Assembly: GCA_002420145.1 (NCBI GenBank)
Contig: DIHL01000023.1
Location: forward strand, 310,001 to 374,000
Origin: Bacteroidetes bacterium UBA5697
Lineage (GTDB): Bacteria > Bacteroidota > Bacteroidia > B-17B0 > Aurantibacillaceae
Direction of reading: 5' to 3'
Length of the DNA: 64,000 nt
Of the stretch, positions 1-7,818 are shown in pieces (the first letter of the stretch is position 1; the number at the start of each line of letters is the position of its first letter). A model generated the notes under the pieces. That model saw only the letters and a list, made by a program, of their open reading frames with translations, was not told where the DNA came from and did not search any database. The position numbers and the translations under genes are program-made.

Positions 1-142
1 TAAAGTTAAGTTGAGTTGGTTTAAAGGGATTGATTCTAATACTTGTTGGCGAATTGGTTTGATGTGCATCAATAAATGCTTGTTCATTAAATCCTTTGCA
101 ACAAGAAATAGACTTTATAAATTCGGTAGGTAATTGTAACAT
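1..142 (-). CDS. rRNA cytosine-C5 methyltransferase (RsmB/RsmF, NOL1/NOP2/Sun type), N-terminal fragment
   Basis: Only the first 47 codons lie in the window; the gene runs off the left edge. From an ATG whose complement ends at 142 the frame reads MLQLPTEFIKSISCCKGF, then a segment ending in TSIRINPFKP. The pattern LPxEF followed by a Ser-Ile-Arg-(Ile/Leu)-Asn-Pro-x-Lys box matches the N-terminus of the family that methylates C5 of cytosines in 16S rRNA using SAM. The catalytic cysteines would lie outside the window, so the exact RsmB or RsmF assignment is open. It is divergent from recX, with about 40 bp between start codons. The family call rests on a short stretch but the motif is characteristic. 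Confidence 0.72.
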   Translation of the reverse strand, partial: MLQLPTEFIKSISCCKGFNEQAFIDAHQTNSPTSIRINPFKPTQLNF

Positions 143-169
143 AATTGTGTATCAAAGATAAAGAAATAT

Positions 170-177
170 TACTTTTG
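170..177 (+). promoter_or_regulatory. Bacteroidota -7 promoter element for recX
   Basis: TACTTTTG matches the Bacteroidota primary-sigma -7 consensus TAnnTTTG exactly. A TTG lies 22 nt upstream at 145-147, close to the expected -33 position. Transcription should begin about 5-8 nt downstream, which makes upstream start codons for recX (TTG 145) unlikely. Confidence 0.55.
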
Positions 178-180
178 TTT

Positions 181-669
181 GTGTTTGAAAAGAAAGCTCC
201 TATAAAAATAACAGATCCACACTTGGCATTAGTTAAAATGCAGAGTTGGTGTGCGTATCAAGAGCGTTCTCAGCAAGAAGCTCGCGATAAATTGTATGAT
301 TTAGGAATGTGGACGGATGTTGTAGAAAACATTATCAGTCAATTAATTCAAGATAATTTTTTGAATGAAGAGCGTTTTGCTTGTTCGTTTGCACGTGGAA
401 AGTTTACCATAAAAAAATGGGGACGTGTAAAAATTAAACAAGAATTAAAGCAAAAACGAGTAGGGGATTATTGCTTAAAAAAAGCAATGAAAGAAATAGA
501 TGAAGCGGAATATTTAAAAACACTTCACAAATTAATTGAATCTAAACGCAAACTTATTAAAGAATCTAATAAAGTAAAACTTAAATATAAGTTAATGAGT
601 TATGCTTTATCTAAAGGGTACGAGAAAGATTTGATTTTTGATGTATTGAATAACATGGAAGATAATTAA
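181..669 (+). CDS. recX: Regulatory protein RecX
   Basis: RecX binds RecA filaments and limits their growth, tuning recombination and the SOS response in the cytoplasm. The protein is a small, basic, all-helical repeat protein. It shows the Bacteroidota hallmark WCAYQERSQQEARDKLYDLG, then a central NFLNEERFACSFARGKFTIKKWG segment typical of the second RecX repeat. The start is uncertain. The frame is open from TTG 145, but a TAnnTTTG box at 170-177 would exclude that codon from the message. I chose GTG 181, three bases after the box; ATG 238 would leave too little sequence before the first conserved helix. It converges on hemW across a 32-bp gap that holds a dispersed repeat. Confidence 0.85.
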   Translation: MFEKKAPIKITDPHLALVKMQSWCAYQERSQQEARDKLYDLGMWTDVVENIISQLIQDNFLNEERFACSFARGKFTIKKWGRVKIKQELKQKRVGDYCLKKAMKEIDEAEYLKTLHKLIESKRKLIKESNKVKLKYKLMSYALSKGYEKDLIFDVLNNMEDN

Positions 670-676
670 GTATTCT

Positions 677-700
677 CATCCTTCGACTAAGCTCAAGATG
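677..700. repeat. Short dispersed-repeat fragment between recX and hemW
   Basis: The stretch reads CATCCTTCGACTAAGCTC then AAGATG, with imperfect dyad ends (CATC...GATG). It fills nearly the whole convergent gap between the recX and hemW stops. From memory this sequence resembles intergenic repeats that occur in many copies in bacterial, especially Bacteroidota, genomes. Only one copy is seen in this window, so repeat status is inferred. Confidence 0.45.
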
Positions 701-701
701 G

Positions 702-1829
702 CTAAGCAAACAAATCACTGGCAATTTTATCGGCTAGTAATTTACCTTTTTCGGTTAAGGTGTAAGTCTTGTCTTTTACAGTTACAGTTTCCTGTTTTAT
801 ATATTCTTGAATTTGATTTAAGAAATTTTTTGCAAAATCTGAATTGAAGTTTGTTTTTATATAATCCAGATTAATTCCCCAAATAGTTCTTAGCGAGGTT
901 AATATGTATTCGTTAAAGCGTTCGGTTTCGGTTAAAATTTCTTTTTCGAAGTATGCTTCCGATTTTTCTTCAAGATATTTGATGTAAAGGTTATTGTTTG
1001 AAACATTCCATTGTCTACTTGTGCCATGAAACGAATGAGCAGAAGGCCCAAGTCCTAGATAATGCTCACCTTTCCAGTAATTAGAATTGTGTTTACTAAA
1101 AAAACCTTCTTTGCCAAAATTAGAAATCTCATAATGAATAAACTCATTTTTTTCTAATCTATCTATCATTTCTAAAAACATCTCAGAGCTTTTTTCATCA
1201 TCAATGGCTACTTCTTTTTTTACTTTAAAGTCGTGCCCTAATTTTGTTTTTTCTTCAATGGTTAAATTGTAGCTTGATATATGTGGGACTTGTAGTGCAA
1301 TAGCTTTATCTAATGTTTTTTTCCAACTTGTTAAGTTTGAAAATTTAGAGCCGTAAATTAAATCAATGGTAATATTTTCAAACCCTCTGTCTTGTGCACG
1401 TTTTACAGATGATTCACTTTCTTTAGCGGTGTGCGCTCTATTCATCCAAATTAATTCTTCTTCATCAAAACTTTGTAAGCCTATACTCAAACGATTTATT
1501 TCTAAACGCTTTAATTCTTTTAATTTTTCATCAGACAAATCATCAGGATTGCATTCCAAAGTTATTTCGGCATTATTAGAAACGTTGTAGAGTTTGTACA
1601 ATTTTTCTAAGATTTGAAATATTTCCTTTTCAGACAATAAGCTTGGAGTGCCTCCGCCAAAATATATGGTTTCAATAGTTTTGTTTGGCAAATAATTAAT
1701 GCGGGTATCAATTTCCATTAAAATGCTTTTTACTAAAGCATCTTTGTTTTTTAATGAAGTAGAAAAATGAAAGTCGCAGTAATGACACGCTTGTTTACAA
1801 AACGGAATATGAATGTATATTCCACTCAC
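702..1829 (-). CDS. hemW: Radical SAM heme chaperone HemW (coproporphyrinogen-III-oxidase-like)
   Basis: The 375-residue length and the N-terminal IYIHIPFCKQACHYCDFHF fit HemW. Cysteines 11, 15 and 18 form the radical-SAM CxxxCxxC site for a [4Fe-4S] cluster, and YFGGGTPSLL is the SAM-contacting glycine motif. HemW homologues bind heme and hand it to apoproteins; unlike true HemN they lack the extra cysteine and N-terminal extension, as here. Its ATG lies 3 bp after the stop of the upstream helical unknown (1833-3329), so the two are probably co-transcribed and translationally coupled. Older annotation would call it oxygen-independent coproporphyrinogen III oxidase. Confidence 0.93.
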   Translation of the reverse strand: MSGIYIHIPFCKQACHYCDFHFSTSLKNKDALVKSILMEIDTRINYLPNKTIETIYFGGGTPSLLSEKEIFQILEKLYKLYNVSNNAEITLECNPDDLSDEKLKELKRLEINRLSIGLQSFDEEELIWMNRAHTAKESESSVKRAQDRGFENITIDLIYGSKFSNLTSWKKTLDKAIALQVPHISSYNLTIEEKTKLGHDFKVKKEVAIDDEKSSEMFLEMIDRLEKNEFIHYEISNFGKEGFFSKHNSNYWKGEHYLGLGPSAHSFHGTSRQWNVSNNNLYIKYLEEKSEAYFEKEILTETERFNEYILTSLRTIWGINLDYIKTNFNSDFAKNFLNQIQEYIKQETVTVKDKTYTLTEKGKLLADKIASDLFA

Positions 1830-1832
1830 AAA

Positions 1833-3329
1833 TTATAAATTAACAGGTATTTTGTAATAGCTTACTAATTCAGCAATTAAGGACCTCACATGTTCAAAAT
1901 CTCCAGCCTCATCAAACGTTGCTTTTAGTTTTTCAATGTATTGTTTACGTTGATTAGTTAAATATTGAGCAGTGAAATAGTAGGCATCAATTGTTAAATC
2001 ATTTTCTTTAACAACAATTTGATCTGAGGTAATTTTCTTATAACGTTTGTATGTTGTTATTACTTTTTCATATTGTTGCAAACTAAAGTATCCCATAATC
2101 AATGCAACAAACATTCCGTCTAAAAATTTTTGAAAAGGAATTTGCTGGTATGACACTAAAGTATCTTCTAGTATCTTAACCGACTTTGCCTTGTCTGTAT
2201 TATCTCCCGTTAGTAAAATAGCCGAATAAAAACATTTTAAATTAATAAGCTTAATAATGTATTCTCCATCATCCCAAATGTTTTTTGCTAATTCTGATTC
2301 TAATTTTTGTTTCAGAAACAGCATGTTTTCTTTTATGTCGTGTGGCAATGTTTTATGATAATCATCTCTAAAAACAAATGCGTAAGAACTCATGTAATGA
2401 CTTGCTTGCACAGAGAATGAGAATATTTCAGGAATATTTATATAGCTTTTCCAAAATTTCAAGAATGAACTGATACTGTTCATTTTCTTCACTTCCTGAA
2501 GCATCGATTCTGTATTATTATTGTTTACGTCTAGCTGTAAACGTAAGCCCAATATTTTAAAATACATGTCATCTAAATAATGGAAACATACATGCGCATT
2601 ATTTAAAAAATCTCTTTCTAAATCATCTAATTCTTTTACAGTTTCATGTTTAAAAAAATCGGGGTGACTTAAAAAACTTAACTCGTAATATTTACCGAAA
2701 CGAGCTAAAATATTTATTGAGTTAGATTTATGGTCAGTGTATTGATTAAAGAAGGCTAAATCTTTATTTGCTTGAGATTTAGAAATATTTTCTTTGCCTT
2801 TAAAGAACAAGTTCTCTCTTAAGTATAGGTAAATAGAGTTTTTTATTTGTTCTAACTCAATATACTCTTTTACTTTTTTATGAAATTTATTAGCGTCTTT
2901 TGACTCTGTAATAAAACATTGTTGAGCAAAAAACTTAGTAACTTCAATTAAGCTGGTGTAATCTTCTATTTTTTCTGCAACATCCGATAACCACTCAGCC
3001 ACATCATTGGCTTTTTGTTTTTCTCCTTTGCTTAGTAGTTCTTCAATAACTTGTAAATTATGTTTTAAATAATTAGGATAGTTTCGGCTTAAAAAACCAC
3101 TTAGTTTAAATGTGTGATGTGTTAATTGAAGAAATTTCTTTTTTGTTTTCTCTGCAGAGTCTCCATAAATTAGTTTACATAATTCATCAGATTCATGATG
3201 TGTTTTTGAGTGACGAATTGTGGTGACCAATTTATATGGCAAATCGGCATTAGTGTTTAATAAATATTCTGAGAATTCCTTAAAATGAAACTCTGACAAC
3301 AATAAAACTTGTTTTTGAATACTAATCAT
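1833..3329 (-). CDS. Conserved helical protein of unknown function, upstream of hemW
   Basis: I do not recognise a named family. The 498-residue protein has no signal peptide or membrane segment, is rich in Lys, Glu, Leu and Phe, and appears entirely alpha-helical, with a TPR-like look (for example the repeated aromatic-rich helices around LMGYFSLQQYEKVITTYKRY near the C-terminus). This suggests a cytoplasmic scaffold. It lies 3 bp upstream of hemW in the same direction. No Bacteroidota promoter box is obvious before its ATG; the region 3330-3422 is A+T-rich and separates it from ung. Confidence 0.7.
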   Translation of the reverse strand: MISIQKQVLLLSEFHFKEFSEYLLNTNADLPYKLVTTIRHSKTHHESDELCKLIYGDSAEKTKKKFLQLTHHTFKLSGFLSRNYPNYLKHNLQVIEELLSKGEKQKANDVAEWLSDVAEKIEDYTSLIEVTKFFAQQCFITESKDANKFHKKVKEYIELEQIKNSIYLYLRENLFFKGKENISKSQANKDLAFFNQYTDHKSNSINILARFGKYYELSFLSHPDFFKHETVKELDDLERDFLNNAHVCFHYLDDMYFKILGLRLQLDVNNNNTESMLQEVKKMNSISSFLKFWKSYINIPEIFSFSVQASHYMSSYAFVFRDDYHKTLPHDIKENMLFLKQKLESELAKNIWDDGEYIIKLINLKCFYSAILLTGDNTDKAKSVKILEDTLVSYQQIPFQKFLDGMFVALIMGYFSLQQYEKVITTYKRYKKITSDQIVVKENDLTIDAYYFTAQYLTNQRKQYIEKLKATFDEAGDFEHVRSLIAELVSYYKIPVNL

Positions 3330-3422
3330 AATCGGTACGTATAATGCAAAAAGATTTCTTTAAACCTAATTATAAAGTTTTATTAATACAAGATTAATTC
3401 GTGAAAATGTGAAAAATGGTTT

Positions 3423-4112
3423 TTATTGAAATAAGTCAGCATTTGGTATAGCCCAATTAATTTGACTTATATTTTTAGATTTTAAATACTCGTTGGTTTT
3501 TGAAAAATGCTTACAACCAAAAAAAGCCCCCCCAGCTAAAGGTGATGGATGAGCTGCCTTTAAAACTAAATGTTTATCTAAATCGATTAAGTTAATTTTT
3601 GATTTCGCAAAATTTCCCCATAATAAAAAGACACAGTTTTCTTTTTTATCAGATATCAATTTAATAACCGAATCTGTAAATGTTTCCCAACCTTTTTTTT
3701 GATGACTTCCTGGTTCTCCTGCTCTTACTGTTAAAGTAGCATTTAAAAGTAATACGCCTTGATTGGCCCAACTGGTTAAATTCCCATGGCTAGGAATTGC
3801 AAAGTCAATGTCAGATTTTAGTTCTTTATAAATATTTGCCAAAGAGGGCGGGATTTTAATTCCATAATTTACCGAAAAACTTAAGCCGTGAGCCTGGTTA
3901 GGACCATGATAAGGATCTTGTCCCAATATCACAACTTTTACATTTTCGAAACTAGTCAGCTTAAAAGCGTTAAAAACCTCCGTTTTTTTAGGGTAAATAT
4001 TGTATAATCTTCTCTCCTCCTTTAAAAAACCTTCTAATTTTGCTATATATGGTAACTCAAACTCCTCTTTTAATTTTAAATCCCAAGAATTATGAATGAT
4101 TTTTTCTGTCAT
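3423..4112 (-). CDS. ung: Uracil-DNA glycosylase (family 1)
   Basis: Ung removes uracil from DNA to start base-excision repair. The 229-residue length is normal for family 1. The water-activating motif GQDPYHG is at residues 64-70 (catalytic Asp66), and the minor-groove Leu loop HPSPLAGGAFFGCKHF is present near residue 188 with its His. Both defining motifs are intact, so the enzyme should be active. It is transcribed alone from the minus strand and is divergent from the small lipoprotein gene. Confidence 0.97.
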   Translation of the reverse strand: MTEKIIHNSWDLKLKEEFELPYIAKLEGFLKEERRLYNIYPKKTEVFNAFKLTSFENVKVVILGQDPYHGPNQAHGLSFSVNYGIKIPPSLANIYKELKSDIDFAIPSHGNLTSWANQGVLLLNATLTVRAGEPGSHQKKGWETFTDSVIKLISDKKENCVFLLWGNFAKSKINLIDLDKHLVLKAAHPSPLAGGAFFGCKHFSKTNEYLKSKNISQINWAIPNADLFQ

Positions 4113-4189
4113 TATGAATTGTTAATTGTTTGTCATTAAAAAAACATGATTTTCCACAGCCTTTTTTTTTGTTCTTAGCGAAATTAGTA

Positions 4190-4197
4190 TATATTTG
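4190..4197 (+). promoter_or_regulatory. Bacteroidota promoter for lipoprotein-ytxJ
   Basis: TATATTTG matches TAnnTTTG, with a TTTG at 4168-4171 (18-nt spacer) as the -33 element. It lies 28 nt before the ATG at 4226 and inside the 5' part of a longer open frame, which supports the downstream start. Confidence 0.6.
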
Positions 4198-4225
4198 TTA
4201 CTCTATTATTTTAAAATTGAAAATT

Positions 4226-4357
4226 ATGAAAAAATTAGCTTTACTATCTGCTTTGTTGATCGCTTTTTGTGCGTCATTAACTTCTTGCAAATCGCACGAA
4301 AAATGCCCAGCATACTCTAAAGCTAATACTTCAATTTCTGCTAAAAAATCTGTTTAA
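4226..4357 (+). CDS. Small secreted lipoprotein, 43 residues
   Basis: The protein begins MKKLALLSALLIAFC and has a hydrophobic signal sequence followed by a lipobox-like LTSC, so it is probably a lipid-anchored envelope peptide with a mature part of about 24 residues (CKSHEKCPAYSK...). The KCPAYS segment recurs in tiny Bacteroidota lipoproteins of unknown role. The frame is open further upstream (from 4130), but a promoter box lies inside that extension and the signal peptide begins at this Met. It ends 5 bp before ytxJ, suggesting an operon. Confidence 0.75.
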   Translation: MKKLALLSALLIAFCASLTSCKSHEKCPAYSKANTSISAKKSV

Positions 4358-4362
4358 TTTTT

Positions 4363-4707
4363 ATGCTTTGGCATAAGCTTTCAGATATTAGTCAGTTACA
4401 AGACATTAAAGATATTTCTAAAGAACAGCATATTAGTGCTGTTCTTTTATTTAAACATAGTACTAGATGTTCCATCAGTTCAATGGCCTTAAATCGTCTT
4501 GAGTCTAAATGGAACGATGATGAGCAAATACCTGCTTACTACCTCGATTTATTAAATCACCGCGATATTTCTAACGAAATTGCTGATTTATTTTCAGTAG
4601 AACATGCTTCACCACAAGTATTATTAATTAAAAATGGAGCATGTATTTACCATAATTCTCATAATGGTATTAATGCAGCGGAGATTTTAGCAGCAGCTAA
4701 AGCTTAG
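4363..4707 (+). CDS. ytxJ: Bacillithiol-system redox-active protein YtxJ-like
   Basis: This is a 114-residue thioredoxin-fold protein of the YtxJ family (monothiol bacilliredoxin-like). The active-site region reads FKHSTRCSISSMAL with a single cysteine at residue 36. The cis-Pro region (HASPQVLLIKNG) and DLLNHRDISNEIA also fit. YtxJ-type proteins are linked to bacillithiol, the low-molecular-weight thiol that replaces glutathione. bshC, the last enzyme of bacillithiol synthesis, lies elsewhere in this window (32023-33624). The gene is 5 bp downstream of the small lipoprotein, and its stop abuts the stop of the convergent OsmC gene with no gap. Confidence 0.88.
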   Translation: MLWHKLSDISQLQDIKDISKEQHISAVLLFKHSTRCSISSMALNRLESKWNDDEQIPAYYLDLLNHRDISNEIADLFSVEHASPQVLLIKNGACIYHNSHNGINAAEILAAAKA

Positions 4708-5115
4708 TTACCACACAAAATTTATTATTTGCTTTAAATCGGGATGTAAACTTTTTGCTACAGGGCAAGTGTGGGCAGCATGTTCGTATATTTTCTTTTC
4801 CTTATCTGTATAATTTTTCTTAGGAAATGTTACCGTGATATGAATTTCGCCAATACGTCTAGGGTCAGCATACATTACCTTAGTTACTTCAGCGGTTGCC
4901 CCGTCAACAGTAGTAATTCTGTCTTTCATCGCAACAATTCCCATGATGGAAATCATACAACTTGCTAAGGCAGTTGCTACTAAATCGGTTGGCGAAAACA
5001 TTTCACCTTTTCCGTGGTTATCTTTAGGAGCATCTGTATGAATCGTTGTATTAGATTGAATATGTGTTGCTTCCGTTCTTAATTCACCTAAATAGGTTAC
5101 TTTACTAGTAATCAT
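4708..5115 (-). CDS. OsmC/Ohr family peroxide-detoxifying protein
   Basis: OsmC-family proteins are small dimeric thiol peroxidases for organic hydroperoxides. The 135-residue protein has the two expected cysteines: Cys53 in ALASCMISI, following FSPTDLVA, and Cys117 in HTCPVAKSL. The spacing and context match OsmC rather than thioredoxin-type peroxidases. OsmC and Ohr subgroups cannot be separated confidently by eye. It converges on ytxJ with zero spacing, which makes a shared role in thiol redox balance plausible but unproven. Confidence 0.9.
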   Translation of the reverse strand: MITSKVTYLGELRTEATHIQSNTTIHTDAPKDNHGKGEMFSPTDLVATALASCMISIMGIVAMKDRITTVDGATAEVTKVMYADPRRIGEIHITVTFPKKNYTDKEKKIYEHAAHTCPVAKSLHPDLKQIINFVW

Positions 5116-5131
5116 GAGCGTTATTTTAACT

Positions 5132-5139
5132 CAAATATA
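5132..5139 (-). promoter_or_regulatory. Bacteroidota -7 element for the OsmC gene
   Basis: Read on the minus strand the site is TATATTTG, an exact TAnnTTTG match. It ends 16 nt before the ATG at 5115. No convincing -33 TTTG was seen. Confidence 0.5.
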
Positions 5140-5175
5140 ATAAAGCATTAGGTATTTTATTAATAAATTATTAAT

Positions 5176-5183
5176 TACTTTTG
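5176..5183 (+). promoter_or_regulatory. Bacteroidota -7 element, near-leaderless start for the 5191 gene
   Basis: TACTTTTG matches TAnnTTTG and ends only 7 nt before the ATG at 5191, so the transcript should begin at or next to the start codon. Confidence 0.55.
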
Positions 5184-5190
5184 TTATCAC

Positions 5191-5946
5191 ATGATGGAAC
5201 GATTTTCGTACAGTTTTTTGCTTTTGTTTTTAGGTAGTTTGTGCTTTTCTCAAAGTACTTCACAAGCTATTGCAAATGGACAAGATCCAAATGTATTATA
5301 TAGAAATGAAATGTCGTTTGGAGTATTTGCTCATAGCCGCGGTTTTGGATTAAATTTCATGAGAGCTAAACATGTTACTGGAACCCGCAAACGATTATTA
5401 GAAATTGAAGCTTTAAATATGAAGCATCCAAAAGAAATTAAAATTTCAAATAATGCAGATAATTCGAAAAGATTCAATTATGGTAAATTAAATAATATTC
5501 TTTTATTCAGAGCTGGAGTAGGGTATCAAACCACGATTTTTAAACGTGCTGATAGAAAATCAGTGGAGATTAGAACGGCTTATTTTGTTGGCGCTAATGT
5601 CACATTTGCAAAACCTAACTATGTGTTAGTTTATAGAGATGCTTCTTCAGGAAATAAATTTCAAGAGTCTGTAAGGTATGATCCAGAGGTGCATACGATT
5701 GATAGTATTTCTGGTAAAGGACCTTTACTAGACGGATTAGCTGAATTAAAAGTTTATCCTGGTTTTTACGCAAAGGCAAATTTAAGTTTTGAGTATGCTC
5801 CTTTTTCTAATAAAGTAAAAGCCATCGAAACAGGAGTTATATTTGATTATTATCCAAAAGCATTGCCTATTATGGCTCATAACCCAGCCGAAAATTTTAT
5901 TGTTACCTTATACGTAGGTTTTGTATTTGGTAAAAAATGGTTCTAA
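5191..5946 (+). CDS. Predicted outer-membrane beta-barrel protein upstream of lipA
   Basis: An N-terminal signal peptide (hydrophobic core FLLLFLGSLCFSQ) precedes about 230 residues of alternating hydrophobic and polar strands rich in Gly, Tyr and Phe. It ends FIVTLYVGFVFGKKWF with a terminal Phe, typical of barrel proteins inserted by BamA. No named family is recognised. Two ATGs are adjacent at the start (5191 and 5194). The stop is 3 bp before lipA, so the two genes are probably one transcription unit, although no functional connection to lipoate is evident. Confidence 0.75.
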   Translation: MMERFSYSFLLLFLGSLCFSQSTSQAIANGQDPNVLYRNEMSFGVFAHSRGFGLNFMRAKHVTGTRKRLLEIEALNMKHPKEIKISNNADNSKRFNYGKLNNILLFRAGVGYQTTIFKRADRKSVEIRTAYFVGANVTFAKPNYVLVYRDASSGNKFQESVRYDPEVHTIDSISGKGPLLDGLAELKVYPGFYAKANLSFEYAPFSNKVKAIETGVIFDYYPKALPIMAHNPAENFIVTLYVGFVFGKKWF

Positions 5947-5949
5947 AAA

Positions 5950-6822
5950 ATGGAAAACAGTAACGAAAAAACTATTCTCGAAAAACCTCGTAAGCCAGAT
6001 TGGTTAAGAGTGAAATTACCCATTGGAGAAGAGTATTTAAAAGTAAGAAATATTGTAGCAAAGCATAAACTTCATACTATTTGCGAAAGTGGCAATTGTC
6101 CAAATATGGGCGAGTGTTGGGGAGCTGGAACTGCTACATTTATGATATTGGGAAATATTTGCACACGTTCTTGCGGGTTTTGCGCTGTTGCTACTGGTAA
6201 ACCTAAGCCTGCAGATTGGGATGAACCAAAACGTGTTGCAAATTCAGTAAAATTGATGGGGGTGAAACACTGTGTGATTACATCCGTTGATAGAGATGAT
6301 TTAAAAGATGGAGGCTCAATTATTTGGGCAGAAACTATTAAAGCTATTCGTGAAATTAGTCCTGAAACAAAATTTGAATGTTTAATTCCTGATTTTGCTG
6401 GTAAGTGGGAAAACTTACAACGAATTATCGATGTGAAGCCAGATATCGTTTCACACAATATCGAAACCGTTAGACGATTAACAGCACAAGTTCGTATTCA
6501 AGCAAAATATGATAGAAGTATGGAAGTGCTAAAACGCTTACACGAAGCAGGCGTGAGGACTAAATGCGGTTTAATGGTTGGATTAGGTGAAACAGAGGAA
6601 GAAGTTTTAGAAACAATAGATGATTTAGCCGCAGTGCATTGTGATGTAATGACTATTGGACAATACTTGCAGCCAACACCAAAACATTTACCAGTGGCAA
6701 GATATGTTCATCCTGACGAATTTAAAAAGTGGGGAGACATTGCTTTGTCGAAAGGATTTAGATATGTAGAGAGTGGAGCCTTAGTTCGCTCTTCTTATCA
6801 TGCTGAAAAACATGTATTTTAA
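5950..6822 (+). CDS. lipA: Lipoyl synthase
   Basis: LipA inserts two sulfurs into protein-bound octanoyl groups to make the lipoyl cofactor of pyruvate and 2-oxoglutarate dehydrogenases. Both [4Fe-4S] cluster sites are visible. The auxiliary sulfur-donor cluster uses Cys45, Cys50 and Cys56 (CESGNCPNMGEC). The radical-SAM cluster uses Cys71, Cys75 and Cys78 (CTRSCGFC). The C-terminal VESGALVRSSYHA contains the conserved RSSY serine ligand. The length of 290 is standard. It follows the barrel gene with 3 bp spacing, and an inverted-repeat element begins 4 bp after its stop. Confidence 0.98.
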   Translation: MENSNEKTILEKPRKPDWLRVKLPIGEEYLKVRNIVAKHKLHTICESGNCPNMGECWGAGTATFMILGNICTRSCGFCAVATGKPKPADWDEPKRVANSVKLMGVKHCVITSVDRDDLKDGGSIIWAETIKAIREISPETKFECLIPDFAGKWENLQRIIDVKPDIVSHNIETVRRLTAQVRIQAKYDRSMEVLKRLHEAGVRTKCGLMVGLGETEEEVLETIDDLAAVHCDVMTIGQYLQPTPKHLPVARYVHPDEFKKWGDIALSKGFRYVESGALVRSSYHAEKHVF

Positions 6823-6826
6823 TGGG

Positions 6827-6996
6827 TTTAACCACATAGGTACATTGTAAAACGATACCGTAAAACTACTATCAAGAGTTTTACATAGAAAATAACTAAA
6901 ATTGAAGCATAGCTTCAATGCTATGTGAAACTAGATAATACTGAAACATTCAAACCAAATCGACACTAAATAAAACTATGTGTCTATGTGGTTAAA
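6827..6996. repeat. 170-bp inverted-repeat element (MITE-like)
   Basis: The left end TTTAACCACATAGGTACATT (6827-6846) is mirrored by the right end at 6975-6996, whose complement begins TTTAACCACATAGACACATA; 13 terminal bases are identical and about 19 of 22 match. Inside is a perfect 8-bp-arm hairpin, ATTGAAGC-ATA-GCTTCAAT, at 6901-6919. No ORF is contained. A diverged relative lies at 22252-22388 and a half-site at 49914-49928, so this looks like a dispersed non-coding family. It sits between lipA and the 7020 membrane-protein gene and could also act as a terminator. Confidence 0.65.
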
Positions 6997-7019
6997 TAAA
7001 AAATAAATTATACAATTCA

Positions 7020-7631
7020 ATGAATTCTCTTTTCTCTATTTTATTAAAAAACATTATTTTACTAAGCTTAATTGTTATTAGTTTAGTTTTTGTATTTACT
7101 CAGTACATTGGTTATAAGGAAGTACGTTATATTTTTTTAGGAACAGGAATATTATATGTATTAGCGTCTTGTTTAGAAGCATATACTCTTTCTCAAATAA
7201 AAAAAGACAGTAAAAAATTCATTTATTTTACGGACGGATTTATAGCAAAACGAATTATTAAAATTATTTCGTTTACATGTATTGGTGTTTTAATGTACAT
7301 TTCTGGAAGCATTATTAAGTACATGGCTTTTATTTGTTTTTTAATTGCTTTTACTGAAATAGTTGTTACCGTATGGCGCAAACTAAAAAATTTATGTTTT
7401 GTTGCATTGGAAGATGATATATTAATCATATCAACCAATAAAATAGACACAACAAGCGCAAAGGAAATTCAAAAAATTGAAACTCGTCATGGATTAACTT
7501 ATTTTGTTAACTACAATAAAAAAACAATCACTCTTCGCACAGATATGATGAATGAAAATGCAGAGTTTAAATTAGCATTAGAAAACTGGATTGATTCTAA
7601 TGGTTTGAGAGATAAGGTTGTTGCGGAGTAA
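7020..7631 (+). CDS. Integral membrane protein of unknown function
   Basis: The first about 130 residues contain four predicted hydrophobic membrane segments (near residues 8-26, 35-53, 75-95 and 98-115). A soluble C-terminal domain of about 80 residues follows, with beta-strand character (FVALEDDILIIS..., FVNYNKKTITLRTD), perhaps PH-like. I do not recognise a family. It stands alone on the plus strand 23 bp after the inverted-repeat element. The following 187 bp (7632-7818) hold no recognisable feature. Confidence 0.65.
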   Translation: MNSLFSILLKNIILLSLIVISLVFVFTQYIGYKEVRYIFLGTGILYVLASCLEAYTLSQIKKDSKKFIYFTDGFIAKRIIKIISFTCIGVLMYISGSIIKYMAFICFLIAFTEIVVTVWRKLKNLCFVALEDDILIISTNKIDTTSAKEIQKIETRHGLTYFVNYNKKTITLRTDMMNENAEFKLALENWIDSNGLRDKVVAE

Positions 7632-7818
7632 ACAATAGCTTTTTCATTACAATCAAAAATACAAATAAACTTCAAACTATTGTTGGAACTATGCTGGCTA
7701 ATGAGTGAGTCTAACATAAATGCATATGTTTTTATTGTATCTTAGAAGGTGTGAACATTAATATTATACATTTAATCAGATGAATAAAATATTAATGAAG
7801 ATTAATTTAATTAAAAGT

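Noticed and set aside
145..180. TTG 145 as the recX start
   Set aside because: A consensus promoter box at 170-177 lies downstream of it, and the extra residues do not resemble RecX.
4130..4225. Upstream extension of the small lipoprotein gene
   Set aside because: The frame is open, but a TATATTTG promoter and -33 TTTG lie within it and the signal peptide begins at 4226.
6072..6458. 128-residue minus-strand open frame within lipA
   Set aside because: It is a shadow of lipA, whose six cluster cysteines fix the coding frame.
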